Origin: Lanius collurio
Taxonomy: Eukaryota > Chordata > Aves > Passeriformes > Laniidae
Length of the DNA stretch: 64,000 bases
Direction: 5' to 3'
Assembly: GCA_020086605.1 (NCBI GenBank)
Contig: JACBWW010000020.1
Location: 19,026,655-19,090,654, forward strand
The notes beneath the pieces are model-generated. The model ran no database searches. It had not been told where the DNA came from and saw only the letters and a list, made by a program, of their open reading frames with translations. Positions 1 to 13,332 of this stretch are shown piece after piece (position 1 is the stretch's first letter; each line of letters starts with the position of its first letter). A program made the position numbers and the translations under genes.

Positions 1-3000
1 AACGTAATAAATGTGAAATATTCCAAATATAACAAATCTTTATAGTTGCCAGATAAAAAATGTTTCTGCATACAGAGAACTGCTCTTTGAAGTATTTTTG
101 TACCTTTTAAGGTAGAGAAGTCAAACAAGCATGATTTTAAAGGAAATGACAGAAAAATGTCTACTTTCAAGCTTGTAAGGGAATATTAAATTAGCAATCA
201 TATAATGAAAAAAAAGCTGTTTAACTAATAATCTTCTTTGAGTGTTGCAAACTAAGTTCACTCTTTCATAAAATTCAACTCTGCAAGGATTATTCAATGA
301 AAAAATACATTTAAACTTGCACTGCAAATATTCTTAGATATTCCTCTGAAGGAGCTCTCTCAAGGTATTTCTATGGTTGGGTTCCACTCTCTCCCATGTC
401 CTATATCCTGTATAACCCAATCCTGGATATTACAAAAGGTAAAATAACAGCCAGTCTCATGTTTAACCAGAGAAAAAGAAAAGACTTGAAGAAACAAGCA
501 TGTTGAATGTTACAGCCAGATTGTAAGAATATGAGATGTGATTGAAGTTATTCTGGTTTTCACTTCATGATATCCATTAAAAGTAGAACCATCTTGGGAA
601 GCTGTGTCCTTTCAGAAATATATAAATAATCCCCCTGTACTACTATTGCTGTTGAATACTGACGTCTGAAGAAATAGTTTACTTCAGGAGAGAGCGTCCA
701 AGACTCTAAGCAGCAGAGGCTAGTGAAGTTTTCTCATTGAAGATACAGTCTGAACGTTTGAAAATAAACTCTAAAATAAGAAGAGGATGAAACTACCTAT
801 TCATAGACTTGTCAAGCTTTCATGTGTTTCAGCAGCAGAAGATAAATGACTTATTCCTGTCTCTATTGAGGTTACTGGCAAATTTCCCATTACCCTCAGT
901 GAAGGGAGGGACTGTCACTGAGGGTCTCTGAGGATGAGTGATTCATAACAATAAAGCAACGTGGATTACTGTGCAAAAAGGAGTTGCATCAAGAACACAC
1001 AGTGAGACGCTTTGGTATTCATTTATCTCTGGAACACTGTGTTGTTCACTGTCCTTTTTCCATGGAATCCAGACTTCTTCAAAGCCTGAACAATACCTCA
1101 CAGGCACACAATCCAAGATTCAAATATTTTGAGGTGTCTGATGTCTTTCTTCTTTCCCTTTTCAAAATAAATTAGCCATATCCAAACAAATAGCACTTGC
1201 ATATGGGCTCTAATTAAATTCATGCTTCACAGTAACCCTGTTGCCATGATGTTGTTGTGTACATCACCTTCCTATAGCCACCCTCCCAAAAACATTGCTG
1301 TGCATGCTGAGAAAGCAGACAGTGGCTCAACTAATTGCAATCCCAGTTTTACAGTTACTGAAGCTGAGGCAGTGCAGTTTATTCTTTTGGAAAGCTGTGA
1401 AGCCTTTGTCCCAATAACATTTCTGATGTTTGCTTCTATCCAGGAAGATGAAATGCTTTCTTCTAGTGCCGTTAGCCCAACAGCTTCACAAAATCTAGGT
1501 GCCTGATACAACACCAGCATCATAAACTGCTATAAGGCATTTACAACAGAAGCAGACACGTGCTGTAGAGTTTTATACTGCTTTCCACATCAGTTGTTTA
1601 TGTTGAAATGCCAGTGAAAGCCTACACGTACCAGCTTCTGAAAATACTCCAGTAGACACTTATACCCACTGTTTAGAGGAGGGCATAAACTCAAAATGCA
1701 TTAACTGGCAACACTTCTGTTTGCTTGTTTGATTTGAGAAAACATAGAATTTCAAGTAGTGAATTAATCTCCTTGAAGATAATTTGTGGTTATTTTAAAA
1801 TTTAAATTACTAAGGGAAAAACAAAATTCAGACTCCATTATTTGTTTCCTTTTTTTTTTCTCTTATGTAAGGTTCAAATATGGAGGGTCTATCAAAAAAT
1901 TTTAAAATTGCACATGTATATCAGGTTCCTTCCTATGTTATATATCTGTGATGATGTTGCAGGGTCAACCAGAAGGTTGTACCTGCACAAGGCAGACATG
2001 ACTCAAGAGCACTTTCTATCAGGGCAGGTCTCCAGCTGATTCCTATCAGCAGTGTAAGAGAGGGTGATCTCATCAACCATCCAGACCAAGAAACACCTCA
2101 CCTTTTCTTCAGGGCAGTTTCTCTACAAATGTGCACCAGGCAACTGTGCCAGTAAGATTAAATGTGGCTGCTGCACAAAACTATTATTTTGGACCTTAAA
2201 TAGGAATTTTTAGGCCTATCATCACTTAGAAAGTATCTTTGCTGAGGAAACACTTAGTAGCAATTCAGATATTACCACAATAGAAATAAAGAGTTTCATT
2301 TGTTTCACTATGACACTCAGTAACTAGCTTTTAAGTCTTTCAAGGCTAAAATTTTCTTATTGCAATGGAATTACTATAGTTGTTATGTTATCCTCACAAT
2401 AATGGAATTTCATTAACAATATCATCTAAAGCAGAAATTGTCTTACCACTTAAAGGTCAGTTACTTTCAAATTTTCATGTTCCATATTAAAAAAAAAAAA
2501 GATAATTTGAGGCCTGTTACAATTCCAGTTTTTAAAGTATCTTAAGGTTCTGTAAAACTTAATGAACAATTGGTTATTTGCTTTGGGTGGATGTACTGAA
2601 CAAGAGTAAGAGACAATTTAATAGAAAATAGTTGATTTATGCTTACTGCAGTTTATATTTGGCATATTTGTAAGCACTGTTTATACCTGGTACAAGACAG
2701 CACTAGACCAGAATTCTAACAGGTATGATTAGCATTCATTAACATTAAATAGATGTAGTAACTATATCTATTAGTGCAAAACCTGAAGTGTGAAGAAGGT
2801 GGGTTTTTTTATCTTTCTAGATACCTTATTTTGCATTTTTTTCAGTCCTGAAGTTATAAAATTCAAGCTAAATTTTAAGACAATCTTCTTCGCAAAGAAG
2901 TTCATGTATCTGTTTTAAATCTTTAGATTGCTATGAAAATACATCATGGTATGATTTTCCAAGTCTTAATTTCTTTCTTTTCCCCCCTGCCCTCTTTATT

Positions 3001-5130
3001 CCATTCCTCATTTTAGCAACTTTTGTTTTGCTAATGACAGAACGAAGCTTATGCAAGCAACTGTCAGAAAATTAAAAGGCAAAAGATTTCATTCAAGCTT
3101 TCAAAACTTTTTTCTTTATTGTTATTAGATTCCTCATAACTTATGAAATTTAGGTTCATTACGAACAATTTATCAGCATATTGAAATGTAAAAGATTATC
3201 TGTTAAATTAAAATCCCCAAAATCCCTTTATTTACTATCTGATAAAGTATTAGAAATTTAATTAATTTCACAGAGATATGCAGGAGTGTATTATGCTCCC
3301 TTAATGGCTTGGGGCATTTCAAAAAGGTTTTAAACAATTGGTGACTGAAAGAACCAAGAATATGGTCACTGCATATTGAAAACAAAGTTTGAAAAGAAAG
3401 ATTCATTAAGTTGGGTCAACAACATTTTTTAAAGCTGAACTACTTTGTTTCAGTTCACCCTTTTAAACTGCTTGTTTAAAAGCACTTTCCAAACAAAGGA
3501 AATTTTCAAGACATCTAGAAGCCAAAATATTATGTTTTCAAAGTTCTGGAGGAGTCTATATGAAACCAAACAATTTATGAAACAAACACGAATCTGATTA
3601 ATGTATTGTGTTAATAAATATTCCTTTTGCAAAAAGATATTGTCAGTGTTGTGCAAATATAGTTCTGCTTGTTAGTTCTATTGAACATAAGAATTTGTAT
3701 CACTAGTTATCTGCTCTGCAGTTTTATTTGAAGCAGTAAGGAAAAGCATATTGCGTTCCTTCCTAAAATTTAAGGGAATGTAGACCTAAGGCCTTTATTA
3801 ATTTGGCAACTCATCCCGAACTATTTTTGATTACTTTTTATCAGTGAGCAACAACTAACACATAGACCAGTTTCAAAAACCAGCACAGTGAGAATAGTAT
3901 TACATTTATCCTAAAGTTTTCTCTTAGAAGTACTGCAAAAACAATTCACAAGAAATGGAACAATTACTGAAAACTGTATGTCATTATTCTTCTTCCCTCA
4001 GCCTAGTTCTTTGCTTTGAGGACAGCCTTTGAAATTAATTGAATATATTTATATGCTCAAAAATCATTAATAGAAGTGCACATTATTTCTCCAAAGCCAC
4101 ATGGATTGGTGGAAATGCTAATATATCATAATATATGTCATTGCTCCATTTAATTCTCTATAGAAATCAGTTACCTGATGTGACAAGTGGTTACATTATT
4201 TTGTTATTACTGTTGTTATGAAAACAGCAACAATACTTGTAACAGAAGTAGATACACCAGTCTCACTGCCTTTTTATAGAATGTCCTAAAAGGTGGACAT
4301 GGCATTTTTGAAGAAAATACCATAGCAAAAATAATTTCTTTTTCCAATTAACTCCTGTTTCATATCAATATGACATAATAGTCAAGTATGGAAGTGATCT
4401 TTAGACATTTCTGCAGCCCAGAATATATTTCTAGAGAATTTTTCTAAATAATGGGCTGTAGCTAAGACCTGCTGTTAGATGTTAACAATCATACTATTCT
4501 TGTTAAATGGGGAGGAAATAAAGATGAGGCAGGGTGAGGGGCAGAGAGGTTTGCAGGATCCTTCAAGGCAGCAGTTCCTATTCCTCTTCATGAGAGGCAC
4601 ACAAGCTGTAGGGATAGCTTCAGAGAGTGGAACAAGAGTAATGGAGTCAAAAGCTGCTTTCTCTTGGTGAACATTTCCCATATAAACACAGGAGATACTG
4701 GTGTTCTTTTCTGGTGGTTGTGTGTATTTCCTCCATAACCTCCAAGATTTTATTACAAATTGATGACACCTTTACCTATTCCACAGATCTCTTTCTGTTA
4801 CAATTCAAATAACTCAAATCCTTTGAGTGCCTTTATACACAAAATCAATGAATTTGAGTATACAATTTTTAGACATTTTCTGCCATACTTTGAAACCCTA
4901 TTTTTGCTTTGATGGAATCAATTTCTTTATAGAAAGTCTTTTACTGTTAACTTGAACCTTCATAAACGTTCAGTACTGTTCCTATGATTGTCTAGAAAAC
5001 ACGGCACAGTAGAAAAGAAGTTGGTCTCATTCAGCCTGGGTTTTAGGAGACAGAACTGTGACTCATTATTAGTTTGAAATGGCAAATAAGAGAAAACATA
5101 ATCTCTACATCAGTCAGATACCTTTTCTTT
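1..5130. other. AT-rich stretch without a recognisable gene
   Basis: No convincing exon, RNA gene or interspersed repeat is visible here. All open frames are under 100 codons and lack a coding look or good paired splice sites. Short poly-A and poly-T runs are scattered through it. The stretch could be intronic or intergenic. Confidence 0.6.
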
Positions 5131-5142
5131 GTTTCTCTGCAG

Positions 5143-5225
5143 CGAGTGAAGATGTGCCCAGCCTGAAGAAACTGCGGCCCTGCTCTGCTAACACTTCAAG
5201 GCTTACTGCAGTGACAGCCTCTTGA
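5143..5225 (+). CDS. Weak candidate terminal coding exon
   Basis: A pyrimidine-rich tract ending in TTTCTCTGCAG at 5132-5142 is a good splice acceptor. After two leading bases the frame stays open for 26 codons, beginning SEDVPSLKKLRPC and ending LTAVTAS at a TGA at 5223-5225. There is no good splice donor before the stop, so it would have to be a last exon. An AATAAA at 5773-5778 could serve as its poly(A) signal. The block is richer in GC than its surroundings. No earlier plus-strand exon is visible in the window, so any parent gene would lie to the left. The product is not recognised. One acceptor and 26 open codons can easily arise by chance. Confidence 0.22.
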
Positions 5226-5299
5226 GGGATGGAAGGATGTTGCTACTCATCCTTTTATTCCACTGTGTTTGTTTCAGGGAGAGTGGAAAGTTTGTTATA

Positions 5300-7700
5300 A
5301 CTACTCAGACACGAACTCCTAAACTCTGAATGGGTGCCAGTAGCGGGCACTGGGTTAGAGCAGAAGGTACATGTGGAGGGTACATTATAAATGCCCAGAG
5401 GCATAAACATTCAGTGTTATCAAAATTACCTGTCCCCAAAATTGAAAGAAAATATTGTCTGGTTACCAGTTGTCCTCAACTCCACACAGAAAATGTGCTC
5501 AGTGTAACTTGTCAAATGACAAAATGCAGCAAGTACAGCTTCTTTCCTTATTTGTTCACTGAAACCACACTTAGACACAAAAGCCTAAAAGGGTTAAGGA
5601 CCCAGTTTGAGAGTAAATCAGTGTTTTTCCTAGGGCGTGCAGTTTCAGACATTAGTTTAAATCAACTGCTTACAGCCTGGTCAGAAACCTGCCTATTTTA
5701 AAGGATCAGCTTTAAATGAGGCCAACATTAATTATGTACCAAGTACTCTCTGTGCAATATTTTCAAATAAGCAATAAAGCAGAAAGCACACCTCGTTACT
5801 GAAGGAAATGCAGGAAGATCATAACTGTAAACTAACGACAAAAACAAACTTGCATTCTGAAAAAAGTGATTGAAATGTGCATCAAATGACAGTTAAAAAT
5901 AAACTATCATGTCCATATTCTTAATTGCAATATAATGCAACATACAGTAAGATCCAAAACCTACATATATTCACATTTTTCACAGTATTTGTAGACAATT
6001 GAAAGTAAAAGTGGTTTAGCTTTTGGTCTAATTTACACTGGTATGATCCAGATTAATTTAAGCACATAGAACCAGATTGATTAAAGAAAAAAGATGCTAA
6101 GGAAGAATTTGATTCTGTATTGTGTGAATTTCATAATAAAGCAACTTTTTATAATAAATTTTCTTAACAATTCTTAAAAAAAAAAAACCCCGAGCTCTCT
6201 CTTTTGGCAATATAAGAAAATGAAATTGACAGAATTCAAGCTTAATTATTTAAGCTCATAATTTTTTGGTTCTTTCATCATTTCATAAGCTTTATTTCAA
6301 GACTTGAAATAAATGGGGAAAAGGAAGAAAAGCTGCTGCTAAAATCTTTCTTGATCACTACATTTTTGCAAAAACGCAGTTTTTTCACCTTACTTATGGT
6401 TCCATATTGTGAGATCAAGCGAAAAATTACCAGAAGTATTTCTTATTTTATATTCAAATACAGCAGTGAGGACTCTTTCCTGTAAATTATTTTAAAGTAT
6501 GCTCTGATAGTGCTATTGTACTTACTTTAAAGGCTTGAAAGGCAATTATAACATTTGTACTTTCTGAAAAGTAGTAAAATCACACAAGATTTAAGTTAAG
6601 GTTACCTTCCTTATAAAACTGACTCTCCTGCTTTTTAAAGAATCAATTACTTTTATTTTTTATCAAAAACTATGGAATCATGAAGGCATAATATTTATTG
6701 TTTACGTTAAATAAAATTGCACAGCTACCACTAAGTAATGTATTTAGCATTTAAGCATTAGCATGGTATAATTTTTATTTTTAGAAGGCATAGCTTGAGC
6801 TATATATAATTCTTGTCTTTTCAATAATACTCTAGTGATTTCATGGTTTCTACTAGCTGTACATGTTATTTCCTCTTGCCACTAGAGACAATTATTTCTT
6901 GCCACACATAGCTGACCTTTTATGGTTTTCTTTGTTTTATTGCTTTCATCTTATAACATTATCATCACCTTCTATCCTAAATTAAATGCAAAATCAATTT
7001 TTGGACACAATGATTAAAAAAATATTCAAGTTTTCAAATGCCAAAGTGTGTAAATAATCACTACAGAAATTTAAGGGATATTTTTTGCTAGAGGAATGTG
7101 TGCTCCTTTCATTTTCTATTCTCTTTCATCCTTGTAGTTTTTGCTTTGAAAATGCATGTTTCCAGGCAATAACAAGGGCATAAGTTATTTTCTGCAAATT
7201 GTGCAGTTCTAGCAATCTTTGTTTCTCTTAAGCATCTGTGCCAAAACCATTGCATAAGCATTTTCCAACTAGACATTGAAGTGTTGAGCAGTTCCAATAC
7301 ATGCAAAGGCCACAATGCTGGGGACACTTGTGCTAGGTCTTCTCCATCAGCTTCCTATTTGACCCACACCCTTCTAGCACAGTTAGAAGAGAAGCAAGAA
7401 GCCTTCTTGGTAGTAGACAGGCAGGTACAAAACAGAGAAGAAAAAAATACCCAAAAAAAGGAAGCAAAGGGGAAGCATTTTAGTTTTTAAGTAAGACTTA
7501 CAGCTGTTTATAGCAAGCCCACAGTTCTGCTCTCCATGCAGTGCAGCTCCTATAGCTGCTGGAGTAAAAGGCTGCATTTGCCTCTCTCACTTTTCCTTCC
7601 TTCAAGCTTCCTGCAATTCTCCTGAGCCTCTATGCCCAAAAAAGACAGGATCTCTATGTAAAAGAACTTTTAATATTTTTTAAAATTCCCCTTCCTTCTG
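5300..7700. other. Gene-poor AT-rich stretch
   Basis: A plus-strand open frame of 123 codons lies at 5330-5701, but it has no flanking splice signals or familiar motif and is not called as a gene. The rest is AT-rich with short homopolymers, and nothing else is supported. Confidence 0.55.
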
Positions 7701-7752
7701 TAATCTCCATTTCTCATATCCTCAGAAAGACAACCTTGCGTTTCAGTAATAC

Positions 7753-7979
7753 CTGCAGGATAAACTCCATAATGCTTTTGAGTTGAGTCTCCTCTTCTGT
7801 TTGGTCAAAGAGGGAGGAAAGATGGTTGTGGGTCAGGCTGATCTGTGACCAAAGCAGCTCCTTCAGAGGCAGTTGCTGGAGCTTCTCAGAGGCATCTTGT
7901 AAAAGAATCAGCAGCCAGTTCAGCTGTGCCCCAGGAACCATCTCACAACTTCCCATGCAGAAAAGATTTTTCCTTTTAC
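7753..7979 (-). CDS. Candidate coding exon, leucine-rich helical segment
   Basis: This block stands out as more GC-rich than its flanks. Read on the minus strand it is open from a possible acceptor (AAATAG, complement at 7980-7985) to a strong donor CTGCAG|GTATTA at 7752. The translation contains GAQLNWLLILLQDASEKL and ends SIMEFILQ in phase 0. It is rich in leucine, glutamine and glutamate with a helix-like pattern, so a structural or protein-binding segment is plausible. Two acceptors are possible. The one ending the exon at 7979 starts with two spare bases. The one ending it at 7948 (GGGAAG) starts with one spare base and joins in phase to the exon-like block at 16373-16641. The gene would continue to the left of the window. 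The family is not recognised, and no catalytic motif, signal peptide or membrane segment is seen. Confidence 0.42.
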
Positions 7980-8767
7980 CTATTTGGTGCAGCATGAATG
8001 GGTGGAACAGCTGGTATCTTCACTGCACAGCTACTCAATTTGAATTGTATTCCTACAATTAGGCACACCAAAACAATATTCCAAAAGGGCAAGTGCAGCC
8101 AGATTGCATGTTAAAACACAATATGATGTAAATGGAGTCGATACATCAGTATGTAGACTATCCTCCTCTCCCACTGTACTTAGCAAATGGAAAACTTTTG
8201 TGAGAAAAATCAGTTAATTTGAGAAAAATTGTTGGTTTACACAATCCTAAGAAAGTTGTCTAATCAGCCTTTTAGAAACTACAGCTCTTTACCAATAAGT
8301 TTCCCTTGCTGAAAATGAAGACAGAAAAAGACAAAAAGAAAAATAACAGGATGAGTTGTAGAAATATGTCATACCGGTGACTTTATTTTTACCCTTTAAA
8401 TACTTATCTATAACTCTACATATTTTAACTATAGTGCTCCACTTTCCCACTTTTAAACTTGCCTATCATGTCCTTGGAGAAAATCTCATCACATTCTCAG
8501 CTCACAAAAAAGTGTGCTGAAGCCAATGACAACCAGACTGAATTCCCTGCCAACTGATAAGCCTGTCAGTTTTACTAGATATTTCAGAATTTTTAGCATA
8601 GATTGCATCTTCATAAATTAAGAATTAAAAAATACATTTGTGTATTTTCATATCAGCTGATGACCTTCCCTTTTCTTTATCCTCAGTACATAGTCAGTCT
8701 GTAGCAGGGAGTACAGTCAGGGAAAGCTGCTGAATTGATGTTCTTGATTTTATGTTCTACATCTCTG

Positions 8768-9366
8768 CTAGTTTTGGCTAGGGTAGAGGTTTTTTTTTTT
8801 TTTTTACACTACTGATATGCAGTGATGTTTTGGTTTTGTGATGAAAACAGTGTTGATAACAGTGATATTTCTGTTATTTCTGAGCAGTGCTTACACAGAG
8901 TCAATGTCTTTTCTGTTCCTCACCCCACCACACCTCTGAAGGGTCTGGGGGTGCACAATGAGTTGGGAGGGGAAATAGCCAGCACAGCTGACCCTAACTG
9001 ACCCAAGGGATATTCTGAAACATATGATATCATGCTGAGTAGATAATGTGGAGGGAAGAAGAAGGAAGGTGGGGAGGGCGTTTGGAGCCATGTAATTTTT
9101 CTTTTTCTTCCCAAAGCACTGTTATGTGTGATGGAGCCCTGCTTCCCTGGAGATGGCTGAACACCTGACTGCCCATTGGAAGGGGTGATTGAATTCCTTG
9201 TTCTGCTTTGCTTGTGTACACAGCTTTTGCTTTCCCTATTAGACTGCCTTTATCTCAACCTATGAGTTTTCTCATTCTTCCCTTCTAGGTCTTTCCCCCT
9301 ACTCCATCAGGGGATTGAGGAAGGGGCTCTGTGGGGCTCAGTTGCAGGCTGGGGTTCAATCAGGAC
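8768..9366 (+). mobile_element. Solo LTR of an avian endogenous retrovirus
   Basis: The block follows a common avian LTR consensus along its length. It opens with a TTTTGGCTAGGGTAGAG-like 5' end, then GAAAACAGTGTTGATAAC, a GGGTCTGGGGGTGCACAA segment and GGGATATTCTGAAACATATG. A decayed TATA box lies near 9041-9050 (AGATAATGTG where related copies have TATATAA). The U3/R portion GATGGAGCCCTGCTTCCCTG follows, then a damaged poly(A) signal near 9238 (ATTAGA for ATTAAA). The 3' end reads GCTGGGGTTCAATC. No gag, pol or env reading frame adjoins it, so it is a solo LTR left by recombination. A poly-T run of about 16 bases sits inside its 5' end. Orientation is clear; the ends are accurate to about 10 bases. 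Confidence 0.85.
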
Positions 9367-9369
9367 TTC

Positions 9370-11575
9370 ACAAATAAATTCACAATGAAGGAAAAGATTT
9401 GCAAGCAAATATGTGCGGAGTATTTAACAGCACACAAGATAAACAGAGCAGACACAAATCAGAAAGTGACTTTCAGTCCAAGAAGAACAAGGTGCTGAGC
9501 CCATACCATTTTGTGAAATACAGAAGTAGCTCTTCAGTATAATTTTGCAGGAATAAATTTATCAGGGTCTGGGAAACAAGACAGTCCCAGTCACTTGATG
9601 CATAATGCAAGTACATGTAGCTGGATTAGACATATCCTCTTCCTTTTAATAGGTGGGGTTTTTCATTTAACTTGAAACATAATTTAACTGATGAAAAAAC
9701 ATTATTTTAATGTTTGGTTTGCTATGGACACATAAGCATCATACACATCTAAACCATTCCCAGTGATACAATAACATCAAGTTGAAATAAATTAATTTAC
9801 CTGAAAAGTGGATTTTTTTTATAAATGCTGTGTGTATTTAATAATATTTTTCTAATTGTTTAATGTTTTACATTTATTTGTATTGTATATTACACAAAAT
9901 TAAGACCTACAAGAGAGGTAATGTTATGAGAAAATATTTCAAACAAAATGTAACAGCAGTTAAAGAAATAAAATAAAGTATCATTTGATTTTACTCTTTT
10001 CAGTATTAGTTTGTTTTCTCTTTTCCTCTTGACATTTATGTTTTCAGTATAGTCCTTGTGTTTTTGTCTTTCTTTAGTTACCTCTTTTTTTCCCCTCAGT
10101 CTTTTCTCTTATTTCTTGCTGCACTGCTCTCTCCTACTATTTTTAGTTACTTTGCTCCTGTGCCTTTTTCAACCATCATTTGGGCTCAGCAAGAGAGCAA
10201 AAACATCTCACACAGGGAGAGAGCTGCATGGAAAAGAACAATGTTTTTTCTCAGTCTTCCCTAATGAATCTGTGGCTTTCTCCAGTGAAAATATTTGAAG
10301 AAATGATTTGCTGAAATTCACTAGTTTAACAGGGAAAAGTTGTGTCTATCTGCCATTTAAGCAGTAATGTGATTTAGAAAAAACTTAGGCAGCACAATTA
10401 TGGTGGCCACATTTGTGAAAGTGATATTGAAATTGTAATTTATGGCAATCTCTGGTTTATAACTAGCAGACAAGACTGTCTCTGGCTTGTTAAAGGTTTT
10501 TTTATTTTTTCTTGGGTGCATATTCTCATTGCTTCTCAGAGTTGCAAATTCCAAAGGACATACACACAAATGAAAAAAGTAAATTCTTCTTGATCACCAC
10601 TTACATCTATTAGTTACATGTTAAAGTAGTGACAAAACACTGTAGTAGAATACTACCTATAAAAAGGTAGGATGAAGTTTCAGAAGATATTATATGCTAT
10701 TAATTTATTACATGCCCTGATTTTTTATGTATTACTTCTTTTATGTTTAAAATAAAAACATTTTATTATAGAAAAAGTTTTCATAGACCAACTTTGCATC
10801 AAAGGATAGGTTCAGAATGTTACAAGTGCAGAAATATGTCATTCCAGTGTGGATAACATTAAAAAACCAAATGAATGTCCCCTTTTTCTACTCCAACATG
10901 TGCTTTCAAAATAACCTTTTGGCTTCATAAGAAAAAGTAATTCTGAGAAAATCAAGAAGCAAATATTTTCAAAAGTTTATTTCTGATAATTGTATTGTTC
11001 TTAATACCCAGCAGTTTGGAAAAATACTGGAATCCCTTTTTGCATATGTACTGCATTATCAGACAGAAAGGAGTTTCTGCCCTCAGTGGAGGATAGAGCA
11101 CTTAGACAAAAAAAGTCTCTGGACAGGCAATAAAGTCACAAAAAGTACAGTATCTTTAGCATACCCGAATTTAACAACTTGAAACTATTTTCAAGCAACA
11201 TTGACATTTAAGCTTCCAAGTGTATATACAATTCAGTATAAGCACATACTTGGAGAAATGTAAAATCATACATTATTTTAAACAGGATTATTTTTCTGTA
11301 CCCTGGAAAATAATATGAATTTCAAGCACTTTAACATGACAAGATAATTATCATTTTAACGAGTTCTTAATGCGGGAATTTCAGTATTCAGTAAGGTCTA
11401 TGAGAGTTATGGAATAACCATTTTACATATAAAGTTTCTCTGTGAAATTCAGAAATAATGAAAAAAATCATTCCAAAGGAGATAAACGCAGGAAATGTTC
11501 TCTGTTCTATTTCACAGAAGAAGATATTTGAACCTTAAGACATTTATAAAATAATCAACTTCCATTTTAATCTCT
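9370..11575. other. AT-rich stretch without a recognisable gene
   Basis: Nothing beyond AT-rich unique sequence is supported. A short hydrophobic plus-strand frame around 10056-10298 comes from a pyrimidine-rich tract and is not a gene. Confidence 0.6.
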
Positions 11576-11579
11576 GTAT

Positions 11580-11610
11580 TTCTGAGCTGAGAGATTTCTG
11601 AGCTGAGAGA
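11580..11610. repeat. Tandem duplication of about 16 bp at a CR1 edge
   Basis: TTCTGAGCTGAGAGA occurs twice back to back (11580-11594 and 11596-11610), directly at the 5' end of the truncated CR1 copy that follows. It may be a replication-slippage duplication or part of the insertion junction. Confidence 0.75.
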
Positions 11611-12437
11611 CAGGATACCATCCTGAGGGACATGGACAAACTCAACAAACCAGCTCATGGGAACCTCATAATATTTAACAAGACCAAGTGCAAGGTGCTG
11701 CACCTGGATTAGGGCAAGCCTTGGTATCCGCACAGGCTGGGTATGAACAGATCCGGAGCAGCTCTGCCAAGAGGGATTTGGGAGTGCTGGTGAGTGAGAG
11801 GCTGGACAGGACCCAGCCATGGGCACTCACAGCCCAGAAAGCCAAACGTGCCCTGGGCTGCACCCAGAGCACCGTGGGCAGCAGGGCCAGGGAGGGGATC
11901 CTGCCCCTCTGCTCTCCTGAGGTGCCACCTGGAGTGCCACATCCAGCTCTGAGGCCCCGACCCAAGGAAGGACATTGACCTGTTGAAACAATTCCAGAGG
12001 AGGCCACAAAGATGATCAGAGGGATGGAGCACCTCTGCTTTGAGGAAAGCCTGATTGATTTGGCTTTGTCCAGCCTGGAGAAGACAAGGCTCTCAGGAGA
12101 CCTTACTGAGGCCTTTCAGGACTTAAAAGGGGCTTACATAAAACACAGAAACAGACTTTTCAGTACACTTAGTTGCAATAGGACTAAGGGTAATGGCTTT
12201 AAACTAAAAGAAGGTAGAAACAGACTGTAAGGAAGAAATTGTTTACTGTCAGGGTGGCGAGACGCTGGAGCAGACTGCCCAGAGAGGTAACTGGTGCCCC
12301 ATCTGTGGAAATATTCAAGCTCAGGTTGGATGGGGCTCTTAGCTACATGATCTAGCTCAAAATGTCCCTTCTCATTGCAGGGGGATTGGACTAGATGACC
12401 CTTAAAGGTCCCTTCCAACCCAAACCATTCTATGATT
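11596..12437 (+). mobile_element. 5'-truncated CR1 LINE: end of RT ORF plus 3' UTR
   Basis: This is the longest CR1 copy in the window. The first part matches the C-terminal end of the CR1 ORF2 reverse-transcriptase protein, including the family signature NKTKCKVLHLD and, after an indel, RGMEHLCFEESL and SSLEKTRLSGDL. The 3' UTR follows, with the standard GCCCAGAGAGGTAACTGGTG and GGTCCCTTCCAACCCAAACC motifs and a terminal ATTCTATGAT octamer. The frame is broken by an in-frame TAG soon after the KVLHLD motif and by indels, so it is dead. Short frames called on either strand within 11512-12448 are all by-products of this element. Its similarity to the consensus suggests moderate age. Confidence 0.92.
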
Positions 12438-12439
12438 TT

Positions 12440-13330
12440 AATAAACAAACTCCAACGTAGTTCATAAATGAAATAAAATAGAAAATTGCTTATAATGGCC
12501 TATGTTTAAAGGCATGGTCCATTTCTACACTTCTGAGAATCATAATCAAGTGCATTTCAGTGGTAATTTAGTTTTAATTGTGAACTATATGGTATATTTC
12601 TATGTATTAGGTAACTGAGCCCAGTGTATACAGAAACATCTATGTTATTTTTTTTCTCAGTAAATAAGTCCAAGCATCTCTCTGAGGAGGGCTATAACTG
12701 GCATCTACACAACCAGCAATTATATTGCCTCTGACCAGAAATCATAGCAACAGTCATTTAGAGAATATCAAACACACTGGTATGTGACCTAAAAGTGTAC
12801 AGGGAATTTCTCCCTAAGAAGTTAGGATTATAATCCTCAGGTTAAAAAAAATAACACAGGGAAAGCAAAATTCAGACCCTACACTCCTAGGAACTTGCCT
12901 ATGACTTCAGTCAGAGGCAAGTATGAGTATTTTTTCCATAAAAACTAATTTTCATCTTGAACCTCCAGGAAGCATCTATTGTTCTAATTTAATTAGAGAA
13001 AATCTTTAATATGCTGTTGCAGCCATACAGAAATGATAATCAGACATTTACTCTTTTGGTATATATAATGCTGACTTCTCAAAAGAATAATCTTTCATTC
13101 TCCCACAGGCACACATTAGAGGGAAGATTTTCCAGTTTTCATAGTCTATTTATAGATGGAATTTATATTTTCATTTTTCTCTTCTGCAAAGAAAGGAATA
13201 TTATTCCAGCAAAATGCAAGATATAGATCTGTCTTCCAGCAATAACAATGGAATAAGTAGAAGCCAAAAATTTAAAGTTGTTGCAATGCTGTCAGACTGA
13301 TCACTGCAAATGCAAGAACCTTGTTTCTTT
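12440..13330. other. Unique AT-rich sequence between CR1 and LTR
   Basis: No gene, RNA or repeat is recognised here. Confidence 0.6.
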
Positions 13331-13332
13331 GC

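Noticed and set aside
5330..5701. 123-codon plus-strand frame
   Set aside because: It is out of frame with the exon candidate just upstream, and no motif or homologue is recognised. Chance is the simpler reading.
11512..12448. Several 96-110 codon frames on both strands
   Set aside because: All are by-products of the CR1 element. The true CR1 frame is broken by a TAG and by indels.
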